NCBI GenBank assembly: GCA_000727475.1
Contig: KL647311.1
Location: 1,475,017 to 1,539,016, forward strand
Reading direction: 5' to 3'
DNA: 64,000 bases
Origin: Sarcocystis neurona
Lineage: Eukaryota; Apicomplexa; Conoidasida; Eucoccidiorida; Sarcocystidae
The position numbers were made by a program, and so were the translations under genes. Positions within the stretch are counted from its first letter, which is position 1; every line of letters starts with the position of its first letter. Shown here piece after piece: positions 22,190 to 35,300 of the stretch. Under the pieces are notes generated by a model that was not told the origin of the DNA, did not search any database, and was given only the letters and a program-made list of their open reading frames with translations.

Positions 22190-25100
22190 ATGACGGGGAA
22201 TCCGCTGCTGGACGAGGGGGCCCCGTGTCTCCCTCGTTCCGCCGCTGCAGTAGCAGCTCTGAGCAGTCGCAACGAGGGCGGCAGCAGCACCGGCGACATG
22301 AGCAGCGGCCCGCCCAGCAGCAAGAGCACCAAGAGGAGAAACAGCAGCGGCACCACCACCACCACTCGCACCACGAAGGGAGGCAGTAGCAGCAGCATCT
22401 GCTGCAATGGCAGTCTCGTGCAGCACGCTGATGCATGCCGCGAAGCAGCTGCAGGAGAAGAGGACCGGCGTCCTTCACGGCCACACCAAGACAAGCAGCA
22501 ACAGCTGCAGCAACAGGGGGAAGACGCAGCAGCTTTGCATGTTAGAGGGATGCAGCAGCAGCAGCCACAGAGTATGACGCAGGAGCGGCAGCAGCACTCG
22601 TCCCACTCCTCGCAGCAGCGGTGCCAGCAACACTATCCTTCCCTACAGCAGCAACGAGTGATGCAGAAGCAGCAGCAGCAGAAGCCCCAGCATAACCAGC
22701 GGCAGCAACGGCAGCAGGAGTTTTTGACAGAGAAGCAGAAGCAGTCTTCGCAACTGCAGGAGCACGGGCCCGCGACAGATGAGTCGCAGGGTTTGCAGCA
22801 GCAACGGCAGCAGGTGGAGAGTGAACCTTTTATAAACGGCACGCGTGTTTCTTGCGGCGGCAAAGAGAGAAAGAGGAAAGGGAGATTCTTTCAGAGAAGT
22901 CGCAACTCAGAGAAAGTCTGGCAGCTGAAGCAGCGAAGGAAGGAGCGACTGCTGCGACACTCCGAACTGCTCGAACGCGTGCAGCACTTGCAGCAGCAGC
23001 AACAGCAGCTGAGCGAAGAGCAAGAGCAGCTGACTCGTATACCCTCACGCGAGGAGCAGCAGCAGCAGCAGCAACGCGAGCAGCAGCAGCAACTGCAGCA
23101 GCAGATGCGAAAATGTGGGGAACGAAGTCCGAGTGTTGCTGACGACGAGGAGGAGGAAGACGAAGTTGGCGATGAAGGAACAGCAGCAACAGAGCAGACT
23201 GTCGGCGACAGAACTCCGTCGCAGCCCCGCCTCCCGAAGAAAAAGTATGCGCTGCTTTTCGGGTAAGAGAAGTCACAGAAAGATGCAGGCAGCCACCGCG
23301 AGAGCAGCAGTAATTCAGCAGCAGCAGCGACGAAACAGACACACAGCAGCAGCAACACTGCAACAGTGAAAGCGAAGCCAGGCAGCTCTGCTGAGTAGTA
23401 GTCGCAACAGCAGCAGCTGAGGTGCAGCTGCAGTAGCAACAGAGGAGCGACAACTGCGCAGCAGCAGCAGCAGGACAAGCCTCAGGAGAACAGCAACAGC
23501 AGCCCCACACCGCCGCAGCAGTAGCAGCGGCAGTGAAAAGTCAGCAGCTAAGAGAAGTTGCAGCAAGAACAGCAGCAGACGCCGGAGAGCTGGCGACAGT
23601 GAACGCGCGGACCACGCGGTGCCAGCAGTGCAAGCAGGAATATAGGCAATAGTACCGGAAGGAATGTTAGTAGCAGCAGCAGGTGATGCACGAGACTACT
23701 GCTGTGTGTGGTTCTGTGTATATCAGCTGTGTCCAGCAGCTGCTACTGTTGCTGCTGCTTCTTCTGTTGCCCTTTCTGCGTTTGCCGCTGCTGCGATTCC
23801 GCCTGTGCCGCCGCGTGTTTTTGCTGCTCTGCTGCTGCGACTCGTCCTGCGTTTGCGCTGCTGCGATGGGTCGCAGTTGCCGGATCGCACTTGCGAAGCT
23901 GCTGCGACTGCTTTTACTGCTGCTGCTGCTGTCGGCAGAGATGCTGCTGTTGCATCGTTGCGGCTGCTGAGCTGTCGACAGAGCTGCTGCCGCTTCTGTT
24001 GTTGTGGCTGCTGCTGGCGCTTCACCTGTTGTTACGAAAAGATGGCGCCGCTCCTGCTGCGTCTCCCTGCTGCTGCTGCTGGTTCTTTTGCAGTGGTGCT
24101 GCTCCAGCAGCGTTGTATGTGCGGCGCGTCCTGTTGCTGCTGCTCTTCCGTCTGGTTTTTGTGGGGTGGTGGGTTGCTGCTGCTGCATGCAACAGCTACG
24201 CAGGAGAAGGTTTTCACGGTCTCCAGAAGCAGCTCGAAGGTACGCTCGAGCAGCAGGCTGCCCGTCTTTTTCATCTGCGTAAAGCAGCTGAAACGGTTGC
24301 AGATGCTGCTCGTGCTGCTGCTGCGGCTGCTGCGACAGCTCCAGCCCCTTCTTCTTGTTGTTCACCTTCGTACGCGGCGCCTCGTGAGAAGCAGCGGCAG
24401 GGACTCCAAGAGAAAAAGCAACAGCAACAGCAGCAGCAGAACCAGCAGCAGCAACAGGAACAGCAGCAACAGCAGCAGCAAGAGGAACAGGAGGAGGCGG
24501 AGACGGAAGGAGAGATGAAGAAGACGGAATTCGGTTGTCTCCGCACAGTTGAGGCAGTTCTCGAAGAGGCGCTGGTTGCTGCCGGTGGAATAGCGGCAGC
24601 GCATGCAGGTTGCCTACAAAAGCTGCAGTGGGCAAGAGCAGCAAGGACTGACAAAGGCGTTCACGCAGTATGCAACGTTGTTTCTCTTCGTTTGAGTCTG
24701 GGGTGGATGCCGTCATTTCTTCACAAAAGTCCTCCTGCTGCAGCATCACCTCAAGTTGACCAGTTTTTAGCCGGAGGCAAAGGTGGAGCAGGTGCAGCAG
24801 GTACGGCACATGCAGCGGATGCGGCAGGTGCAGCAGGTGGGGCGGATGCAGCAGCAGGGGGAGAAGACGGCGGTGCAGCAGGTGCGGCACCAGGAGAAGG
24901 AAGAGACGCAGGAGAAGTAGCAGCAGGAGGCGTTCGAGCAGAAGGAACCGGAGAGGGAGGAGGCGCAGAGGCGGAAACGGTAGCAGGAGCAGCAGCAACC
25001 CGAGAGGCCGGGTCCGGAGCAGCAGCAAGAGCGGACGGCGGGACAACGGCAGCAGCAGCAGTGGGAGCGGCAGACGCAACAGCAGCAGCAGCTGTCGTGA

Positions 25101-28100
25101 GAGAAGAAGAAGGAGCAGCAGCACGAGCGGCAGGACGGGAAGACGGCGGAGAGAAGACGGCGACGTCAACGACTTGCGCATTACCAGCAGCAAGAGAACG
25201 AACAGCAGCAGCAGGAGTGAGAGAAGAAGCGGCAGCCGAAGGAGAAGAAACGTGGTCGGGACTCAGCACGGCAGCGTCTTCTCAGACGGTCGCAGCAGAA
25301 GCCAGCCGCGCAGCAGCAAAAGCAGAGGAGGCGGTGGAAGAAGGAGAAGAGGCGCAAGTAGGAGCAGGCGCCGCAGCAGCAGCAGAAGCAGACCAAGGGG
25401 AAGAAGGCGAAGTAGTGCCGGCAGCGGCAGGAGCAGCAGCAGCGCAGGCAGCAGGAGGGAATAGTGGAGAACAACAGCAGGGGAAAACAGCAGTGAGAAA
25501 CGAAGCAGCAGCAGAAGAGGAAGGCGACGGCCGAGAGGGGAGTGTCAGGAAAGAGGCCTACCAAAAAATGCTGTGGCAGGAAGGAAGGGAAAAACAATTT
25601 CTTAGTCGACTAAACGCTGCGCTGCCCGAGGACATTCGCTGCTTCGCTCTTCGCAGGGTCTCTAAAAATTTTGATGCCAGGTATGTGCCCCTCTCTCTGT
25701 CTCCCTCTGTATGTATGTGTGTGTGTGTCTCCGTCTCCGTGTTAGCGTGTGTTTCTGTCTCTTTGTGTTTATGTGTATATCTCCGTGTCTCCGTGTGAGT
25801 GTGTCTCCGTGCATGTCTCTGTCTCTGTGTGTGTCTTTGCGTCTCTCCGTGTGTGTGTCTCTGTACACCCTCCTGTCGTTCTGCTGCTGCCGCTGCTGTT
25901 CGTTGTGCCGTTGGTGTTGCCACCGTTGCTGTTTCCCTGGTATTGTTGCTGCTGCTGTTTTTCTGTGGTCCCTGTTGTCGCTGCTGCTGTCCCTCTGCGG
26001 TCGCTGCTGTTGCTGTCCTTCTGAGGTTGCTGCTGCTGCAGTCGCTGTGCGGTTGCTGATGGGCCGCGGGTGCTGCTGTGCTTGTGTGGTTGCTGCTGCT
26101 GCAGAGTCTCTTGCTCGCGACGACGTTACGCGTACTATCTTCCTGTGTCTGCGCTGCTGCCGATCGCTTTGCGTCGAGACGTTTTCTCCTCCTACTTTTC
26201 CTCCCCGTCGCCAGCAGCTGCGGCAAGAGCAGGAGAAGCAGCAGCGGGGGAAACGGCAGGAGAGGCGGGAGTGCCAGCAGAAGCAGCAGACAGCACTGCG
26301 AAGGAGAGGCTCCAGCAGCAGGAGGAAAGGAGCAGCAGTCCACAACGCAGTGAGCGGCAGCACCAGCAGCAGCAACAGCAGGCGCAGCAGCGGAAGCGCC
26401 AGGGGGCCGAGGAGGAAGGGCAGCAGAAGCAGCACCACCAGCAGCAGCAGACGCAGCGGAAGCAGGAGGAGCAGGAGGGAGAGGAAGAGCTTCTGGAGAA
26501 GAAGCAGCTGCAGCAGGAGAGGGAGTTGCCGGGAGATTGCAAGGGGAAAAATTCTCAGCGCGGCGTCAATAGTGCTGCAGCAGCAGCACGTGAAGAAGAA
26601 GAGAACGTCGAGGAAGAAATAGCAGAAGTAGCAAGCTCCCAAACCGGGACGCATGTGGAGGACGTTTTCTTCGAAGAGAAGGAAAAGGAGAAGGGAAACA
26701 GCTCTGCAGGAGATACGTGCTGCAGCAAGAAAGAAGTTTGGCTGCTGCCGCTCGAGTGCAAAGTAAACGGGCGGCCGCGTCTTGCTGCCAGACTCGCGGG
26801 AAGCCCGCCTCCCGTGTCGAGCGACGTGGACGTGCTGCAGCAGCATACCGCAGCATTTCTGTCGAGCGACGCGCTGCCGCAGATGGGACCGCAGAAACAG
26901 TTCCTCGAGCAGCAGCGGCAGCAGGAAAAGGAGGAGGAGAAGAAGAAGCAGCAGCAAGGAAGAGGGGAGAGGGAAAAGCAGCACCAGCAGCGACAGGAGC
27001 AGGCAGGGCAGTCGCTACAGGAGCGAACGGAGAAGCAGCAGCGTGGTGACGGGATCATGCAGCAGACGGAAGGAAACCAGGAGCACCAGAAAAGGGGAGA
27101 GGAACAAGAATACGAGCAGCAGCAAATACAAGAGAGTCCAGCGGAGAAACTAGCTGTAAGACAGTATACATCAACATTTTATACGCATGTGCACCAACTC
27201 TATCACATGTATATGTATATATATATATATATATATATGTATATACATAATGTGTATATGCCGGCACGTACGTGTAGAGAGCACACTTTGTTCCTGGCGG
27301 ACGTTAGTAGCCCTGCTGCTTGTGAAAGAGTTCCCTGGGTGCGGTGAGCAGAAGAAACGGGAGAACAGGAAGGAGCAGGAGAAGATGAACTGGGCAACGT
27401 TTCTTCAGGAAGTTTGCTTGCGTCTGATTCTTCTCCGCGTCACCTGGGGGAAGTTGCTGTTGACTTTCGACCTCGTCCTTCTGCGCTGCGACTCTTCTGC
27501 TGCTCTAAAAATGACTCCTGCTGGCGCTGCCGTTTGCTTCTGCTGCTGCTGTCCGCCTGCTGCTACTAATGTGCCCCTGCTGTTGTTGGGCCGCTGGTCT
27601 ATTCGTTTTGCCGCAGAACTGCTGCTTTTGTTGCTTGTGTGGTGCTGCTCCTCCGCTGCTGCTGCGCCGCTGCTGGTGCTGGATCGCTGCTGGTGCTGGA
27701 TCGCTGCTGCTGTTCCGCTGCTGCTGCTGCTCCGCTGCTCCTGCTGCTCCGCTGCTCCTGGTATGCTGCGGCTGCTGCTGGGTGTTCACCTGTTGCTGTT
27801 TCTGTTTTGTTGTCCCATACTGTGCCCCTCCCTGTGCAACATCTGCTGCTGCTGCACTTCTTTTTGTCCGTCGACGACCTGCGGCCGCTCTTGCTGCTTC
27901 TTTCTGCTTTCCTTCTTCTGTCTTCTCTGTTCGGCTGCTTGTGGCCCCGTCACACTTCTCGATATCCTCGAGGCTGCTGCCGCAGCGCCGCTGCTGCTGC
28001 TGCTTCTTCTTCTTCGGAAATTGCAGTCCGCGTGCCGGAGCTGCCGGTCTTAGTGAGTCGTCTCCACGCTATTTTCGCCAGCTACTGTTCCTTTCTGTTG

Positions 28101-31100
28101 CTGCTGCCGCAGCTGCTGCGCTACGCTTCCCCTCTGCCCTCCTTCGTCTGTGTTAGGACGTCTGCTGCGCTTCGTTGCAGCAGCGCCAGCCAGCCTCTCT
28201 CTCTTGATACTTGCACGGCGGCATCGCGGCCAGTTCCGTTCTGCTTTGGCTACTGCTGGGGTGCTGCAGGGGAAGCTGCGGGCGGTGATGAAAATTTACG
28301 AGGGGACGCATTGCTTTCGCAGTTTCACCAAGGCTGCAAAAAACAAAGGCGGCTCTTCCTCTGCGTTCAAGCGCCACATACATTACACACAAGTAAGACG
28401 AAGAAGAAACAGGAGGAGGGGACGTAGCAGCTGGGCAGCAGCAGGCGCGACAGGGTGGCAGCAGACCAGCAGCAGCAGCAGGCAGCAGCAGCAGCAGCAG
28501 GCGGCAGTAGCAGCAGGCGGCAGCAGCAGCGGTAGCATGAGCAGCAGCAGCAGGAGCAGAACATCAGCATCAGGAAGCAGGAGCGGCGGTAGTATTAGCA
28601 GCAACAGGAGGAGGAGCAACGGCAGCAGGCAGAAGGAGCGGCGGCAGCATCAGCAGGAGCAGGAACAGGAGGAGCAACAGCAGCAGGAGCAGCGTTCCAA
28701 CGTCAACAGCGGCATGTCATGGGGCAGGGACGCGCGACGCAAGTGCCTCGAGAGAGGCTGTTGCTGCCGCAGCTTTCCTTTTTCTTCAGCAGATGTGTTG
28801 ATGCGAGGAGGCTTTCCTTCTTCCTGTGAAGTCTTCTTGCAGAACTCAATTTCTTCGTGTTCACACACTTCCATAGAAAATGAGCAGACCAGACGGCAGG
28901 AAATTAGGTTACCACTTGCCGGGACCTCCACGTATATATATATACATATGTATATGAATATATATGTGTCTATGTATATACACATATGAATAAAGATACA
29001 CAGATGGAGGCATGCCCTGGTATGTATGTATGTATGGATCTATATATATATATGTATATATATGTACGTATGAAGAGAGACACACAGACAGCGGTATGCA
29101 CAGGTATATATGTGCATACATATATGTATATATGAATCAATGGCTATATATATGTACGTATGAAGAGAGATACACAGACAAAGGTATGCACAGGTATATA
29201 CGTTTATATATGTATATATTTACATATGGATCTACAGCTACATATATATATATGTATATGTATATACGGATCTCTAGATATATATATATATACATGTGAA
29301 TAGAGACACACAGACAGATACATGCACAGGTATATGTATATATATTATATGGATAGAGAGACACAGACAGAGGTACCCAGGTATGCACATATACACAAAT
29401 ATATATAGGTGCAGGTGGGAAAAATGATTCGGTAGCTATGCCTAGGTCCCGTGGATATGTATATATATATGTGAGAGTATATACTACTTGTAGATGCAAA
29501 CTCTTGTCTACTCCGGGCCTGATCGGCGCAGGGAAAGGTACTGCGTGTGTGGGGTCGAGGACTTCTGTCAAGATATCGCGTGCTGCGGTGCTGCTGCTGC
29601 TGCCCTCCTCTTTTGCTGCTGTTCTAGTCCTGCTGCTGCTGCTGCGGTGTCTGCTGCTGCCCTGCTGCTGCATTTCTATTGGGGCAGCGCATGTGTGTAA
29701 AGACTCACCCACGTCTCTGCACTTGTACAAGTTCCTGCACGTATATATATACAAGCAAATAGATGCATAAGTGAGTCTATGCATACATATAAACGCGAGC
29801 AAAATAGGAATACAACTATGTAGGTGACATGTGAGTTTCGCCATTGCTGCTGCTGTTTTGCTGCTGCTGTTCCGTGTTAGGTTAAGCTGGTGCGTCTGCC
29901 GGGCGTGGACGAAGAAGTTGTGGAAGTTCAATTAGAAGGGCAGTCGTTTCTTTTTAATCAAATACGCAAAATGATAGGTGGGTTTCTTTTTTCTTCTATT
30001 TCTTCTCCTTCTTCTATAAAATCTTCATACTTTACTCCGCTCTCTTACGATATACATGTCTGCTACGCCTTCTCCTTCTACTACGGCGACAACGATTCTC
30101 ACTACTACGACTACGATGACGACTGCTATGTACACGCCTTTATTTAATGTATGCATACGTACTGCGACGTAAATATATTCACATATATATATATATGTAT
30201 AGAGAGAGAAAGAGGAGAGAAGAGAGAGAAATACACGTGGGTTACAGACTGAAAAAGGGGTCACCCTATTCATATTCAAATATGCGTGCGTATACAAACG
30301 CGTACAGACACATATATATATATATATACACGTGTATATGCACGTATACATATGTGTGATACATAAGTGTATATGTATACATACTACATAATTATATATA
30401 TATATATTACATTTATACATGTGTATATATATATACGTATATATATACACATATATATATATGTGTATGTACATGTAGGCAGAGGGAGAGAGTGGAACGT
30501 ATATAAAAGTGTACTCCGGTTTCCCGTTGGGTAGCTGTATATATTTAGATAGAAAGAGAAGTGTATAGGGAAAAGATGAGGGTATGACTTTGTTCACATT
30601 CAAAAGAAAAATCTTCGGGTCGACGCAGAGGCTCATTTCCTGCAGACTTTTGTCAAATGACTGATATCTGCATGCAGTTCCATCTTTCACTGAGCAGCTA
30701 CCCAACGGGAAACCGGAGTACACTTTTATATACGTGTGCAGACGTGTATATTAAATAGAGCTATATATTTACGTGTAAATCTAAGCAGTATACACAAAAT
30801 ATATATAGAATGAATACATGTGTTTATGCATAGTGTATATAGAGAGACCTGTGTATATATATAGGATAACTAGCGTATATATATATACAGATATGTATGC
30901 ATATATATATGTACGTACTGATTCGTGGAGGTGCAAACGCGTGTGTACGTATATATACGTATATATATATACACACAAATATGTTTACTTGTGTGCCCTG
31001 CGGCATACATATATATATGTGCATATCTATTCTAATTTATATATATATATGGATACACGTAGATATGCAAGTGTACATATGTGTGGTTGCATAGATATGT

Positions 31101-32311
31101 ATGTTTCCGCATCATTGCAGCTTGTGCTGCTCTTGTTTTTGCTGCTTCGACTACGCAGTGTTGCTGCTGCCGGGGTGCTACGTGCAGCTGTTACTCCTGT
31201 CTTCTCTCGTATCCTGGTGCTGCTGCTGCCACTTCCTGCTGCACCAGGTGTCTGGTATCGCTGCTGCCGGTGTAAAAGGCCGCAGGAGTCTGCCGCTGGT
31301 GGTGTGCTGCGAGAGTGTTGTTGTACATCTGCTGCAGCTGCCGTTGCTGATGCGAGTTGTCACCGCTGCTGCATTCCCCGGTGGAGCACGGCAGAAGCGG
31401 AGGGAACTGCTAGTGCAGCCTGCCGCTGTTGCTGCACCTCTACCGGTAGGAAAAAGAGAATGGACAAAATGGACCGTGCTGTTGCTGTCGCTGCCGCTGC
31501 TGTTGCAGTTGGTGCTGTTGCTATTGGTGCTGTTGCTGTTGCTGCTGTTGCTGCTGCTGCAGGCATGGCAGTGGAAGTCTGCCGTGGGACAGCGACTGTT
31601 GAGAACTTGTGCGAGGCGCTGAAAAGCAGCAGCGACCAAGTATATATTCACACAGCGCCAGCAGAGGGTCTGCTTCTCCTCGAGGTACTTGCTGCTGCCA
31701 CTTCTGCTGTTATTGTTCCTGCTGCGGCTCCCTTTCGTCTTGCCTGCTGCTGCTACACCTTTTTTTCGTCTCCTGCTGCCGCTGCGATTCACGTGGTGAC
31801 TCCCGTTGCTGCTGCCTTTTCTTATTCATCCATGTGGCTGCTGCGGCCGTCACTGCTGCTGCTGCTGCGATGCGGTCTTGCTGCTGCTGTAGCAGTTCTC
31901 CCGGCTGCACAGACACTGCTGCTGCTGTTGTAGCTGCTGTTGCCGCTGTAGACGTGCACCTGCTGCTCCTGCGTTTCTTCTGGTGGTGCTGCTGAAGATG
32001 CCAGATGCCAGGTGTCTGTGCCGATGCTGCAGCAGCTGCTGCTGGCACGCCTCTCCGTTCCACTCTTCAGCAAGAGAACAGAGCAGCTGCTGTTTTGTTT
32101 GCCGAGTGGTGCCGACAGCTTTGCGTCGTCGCTAGCACACGGAAAGAGAGTTGACTGCGCTTCCTTTTCTCTGCAGATACGTGACTCTACAGTTATACAT
32201 ATATATGTGTATGTGTACACTCCACCTCATATAGATATAGAAATATACCTATGTACATGCCAGCCTATGCATATGTATGTGTGTGTACACGTCCACGTCA
32301 GCGTATCTTAG

Positions 32312-32342
<31 letters not shown>

Positions 32343-35300
32343 TTTGGCTCTATACGTATATGTCTGCACACGCCAGCCTACACATATATATATATATATA
32401 TGTACATGCCAGCACATACATATATGTGTATCCTGGCTATACACGTATATATGTATATATATGTGCACGCCTGCCTGTAATTCTATGGATACACAAGTGT
32501 AGCTGCAAATGTATAAATGTATGTGCACACGCCAGCGTCTCTTCCTATATATATATACACTAGGTAGCCGGGATATTTGCTTCTGAATTACAGAGAGAAA
32601 TGTCAGCCACTGCTGCAGTGTCACAGCGGGAAGGCTGCGTGCCGCTCGTCTCTCATGCAGGAAACTCACACATATTGTATAAGTACACATGAACTTGTAG
32701 AACACCCGTATATATATACATACGAACTCAAAATCAGACTTATCTATATATATATATATGTATATGGAGAGAGAGATAGATAGACAGACAGGTAGATATA
32801 GATAGATATAATAGATAGGTGGGTATAGATAGATAGATAGCTATAGATAGGTATAGATAGATAGATACGTAGATCAATGTGGCTGCGCTCACGTATCTGC
32901 AGGTGCTGTCGCCGCTTTGCACGTACATACAACTGTGTCTACGTACGTACGGATGTACACAGCCCACAGGTCTTCATCCGTGTATATACGTGTATAGCCA
33001 GACTCACATATATGGAGGGTGGTGTATGTATTTATATATATATATAGGCTGGCGCGTACATATGTACATATGTATATGTATATAGCAAGAGAGAGAGGTT
33101 CATGCATATATATATGTATATATGTATAGACAGGCCTATACAGACATATATGTACAGACAGACATGTACATACGTATATATATATGCGTGTGTAAATATG
33201 TATAACTATCTTTATATATATATATGTATATAGGCATGTACGTATGCGCGCGTACGTACACATGTGAGAAAATACACGTATATATACAGAAAGAGATTTG
33301 TGCGAATATACATATATACATGTATATATATATATGAATATAGATAACCAGGCTTATATATATATTTATATATATGCATGTGCGTGCATGTGTGTATGGA
33401 TACGCATACATATGCGGGCAGGCCCTACCGCAGACTTGCGTACGTGACGTCGCGTGAGGTGCCTGCGTACATTTTTCTGTCTTCCTCTTTTCCGCTCTCC
33501 CTCTTTATCTCCCTCTCTATAATTCTATTTATATATATATACCCAGGGCTCCGTATGAGTTTTCTCGGGGACCTACGCATTTCTGCAACGCGTGTATATA
33601 TATATATCTACGCGTATATGTATTTTTTAGCTGCGTACGTGCTGACATACATACGCCGATATACCTGTGTATGTGTCTCTACATGGTGGCATTTGAACAC
33701 ACCTGTATACGGACGGAAGTGGGTGTAACTCCCCGCGTCTGCGCATATTTTTACGTCTGCAGGTAGATTTATAGACGCGTTTTTTGAGCCTCTCTGCCAC
33801 GTGTATGTGTCAAAGATATATACGTATGCAAATGGCTGTTTACAGCCAGTCTGCAATATGTGTGTGCGTGCATGTGTGTTGGCCCCAGCGGCACGTGATA
33901 TATATGTGTATATGTAGGGACACGCACACGAGCATGCAGGAATTCTGCGTGTCTGTGTCTGCTGCTTCCTGGAGGCATGTTTTTCCGTCATTCTCACGTC
34001 TCTGTGTCTCGGTTTGTCTCAACAAGGAACACCTGGCCGTCCACCGGCTTTTGCTTCTTCCGAGAGACAGGTATGCACATTCCCCGACATACATCTCCAT
34101 ATTTGACGCGAGATACACCGAAGACGCGCTAAGCTTCTTGCTTGTGGTGCGAGCGCAGCCTCTTTACCCGGCATACAACGCTGGCCGAGCGCTGGCGGCC
34201 GGACTCCCTGCGATTGACGCAGCAGATTTCTACGGGGAAGTGCATGCGTTTAAGACAGAAAAAATTTTGCCCCGCGTCGCCGAGGCTTTGCAGACTTCTC
34301 TGTAAGTCAGAGAGAGAGACAGGGAGACAGAGACAGAAGCAGACAGTCAGGGGCACAGACAGAGAGAAAGAGTGAGACAAAGAACGACCGAGAAAAACGT
34401 GCGCAAAGAGCTCCTCCCAGCAGGAAGCCGGTGTGGATGCATGCATTTCACGTATGTGGCAGAGTTTTGCCTCCGCTTCTTCTTCTGCTACTGCAGCTCC
34501 ACGCGTGCTGGCGACCTCCGAGCCGTTGCGAATACTGCCAGCTGCTGCTGCTGCTTCTTTTCTGCTGGTTCCTTGCGCCACACGGTCGTACATATATGCG
34601 TCTCTGTATGTGACTATACTTGCGTGCTTGTGTGGACTTGTACGTGTGTGTATATATATGGGAAGGGGGCGTCTTAGACGCGAAGGAGAATTTAAATATG
34701 TGAACGTAAAGATTTTCGACGGTTGTGTCTACCTTCGCATGTCATATGCAGAGATGTGTGTGGATAGTATGTATGAATGCATGCAGCATGCATACAAGAG
34801 AGGGAGATGCAAAGATCGAATTAGTGTGGGCCAGTCTAGCTGTATGGGGTCTAGTTCTCCGCATGCGAAGAAGTTTTTTGCAAGCCGAATACACGAACCT
34901 ATGTGTATATGTATAGGAGTGCAGAGATGTTATGTGTGTAAATATATCGGCAAACGTGTTTACAGTGTACACGTAGGACCAGGTGTGCGTACACTTCAGG
35001 AGTGCGCAGAAAAGAGGAGCAGCAGCAGCAGCAGCGCAGATACGAGGTGCACGTGTGTCTGCACCGCAGAGCGAGCTAAAGGAGCTGCAGAAGCAGCCCG
35101 GTACTCAAAGCAGCAACCAACCGTCTGTCTTTTCCTTCGCAAGTGTGTATCGTGTGGAAGAATGTTAGCTTATTAATTTGTATATTTATACGTAGGTGCA
35201 CGTCATTATGTATGTGTTACATATGTGCATCTATGTGGAAGTATAAGAATCTCTAGGTAGATGTATATACGTATACGTGTAACACATATATCTGCATATG

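Noticed and set aside
21751..22494. 247-codon minus-strand Leu/Ala-rich ORF
   Set aside because: Reverse-strand reading of the CAG block that begins Pus1 exon 1; no domain.
23667..25193. 508-codon minus-strand ORF
   Set aside because: Antisense of Pus1 exon 2; its Leu-rich translation is the complement of the Ala/Gln repeat blocks, and the plus strand has intact catalytic motifs.
25662..26984. 440-codon minus-strand ORF
   Set aside because: Antisense of Pus1 exon 3 repeats; Leu/Arg-rich with no domain.
29137..29931. 264-codon minus-strand Tyr/Ile-rich ORF
   Set aside because: Mostly translation of TA/TG repeats within Pus1 intron 4.
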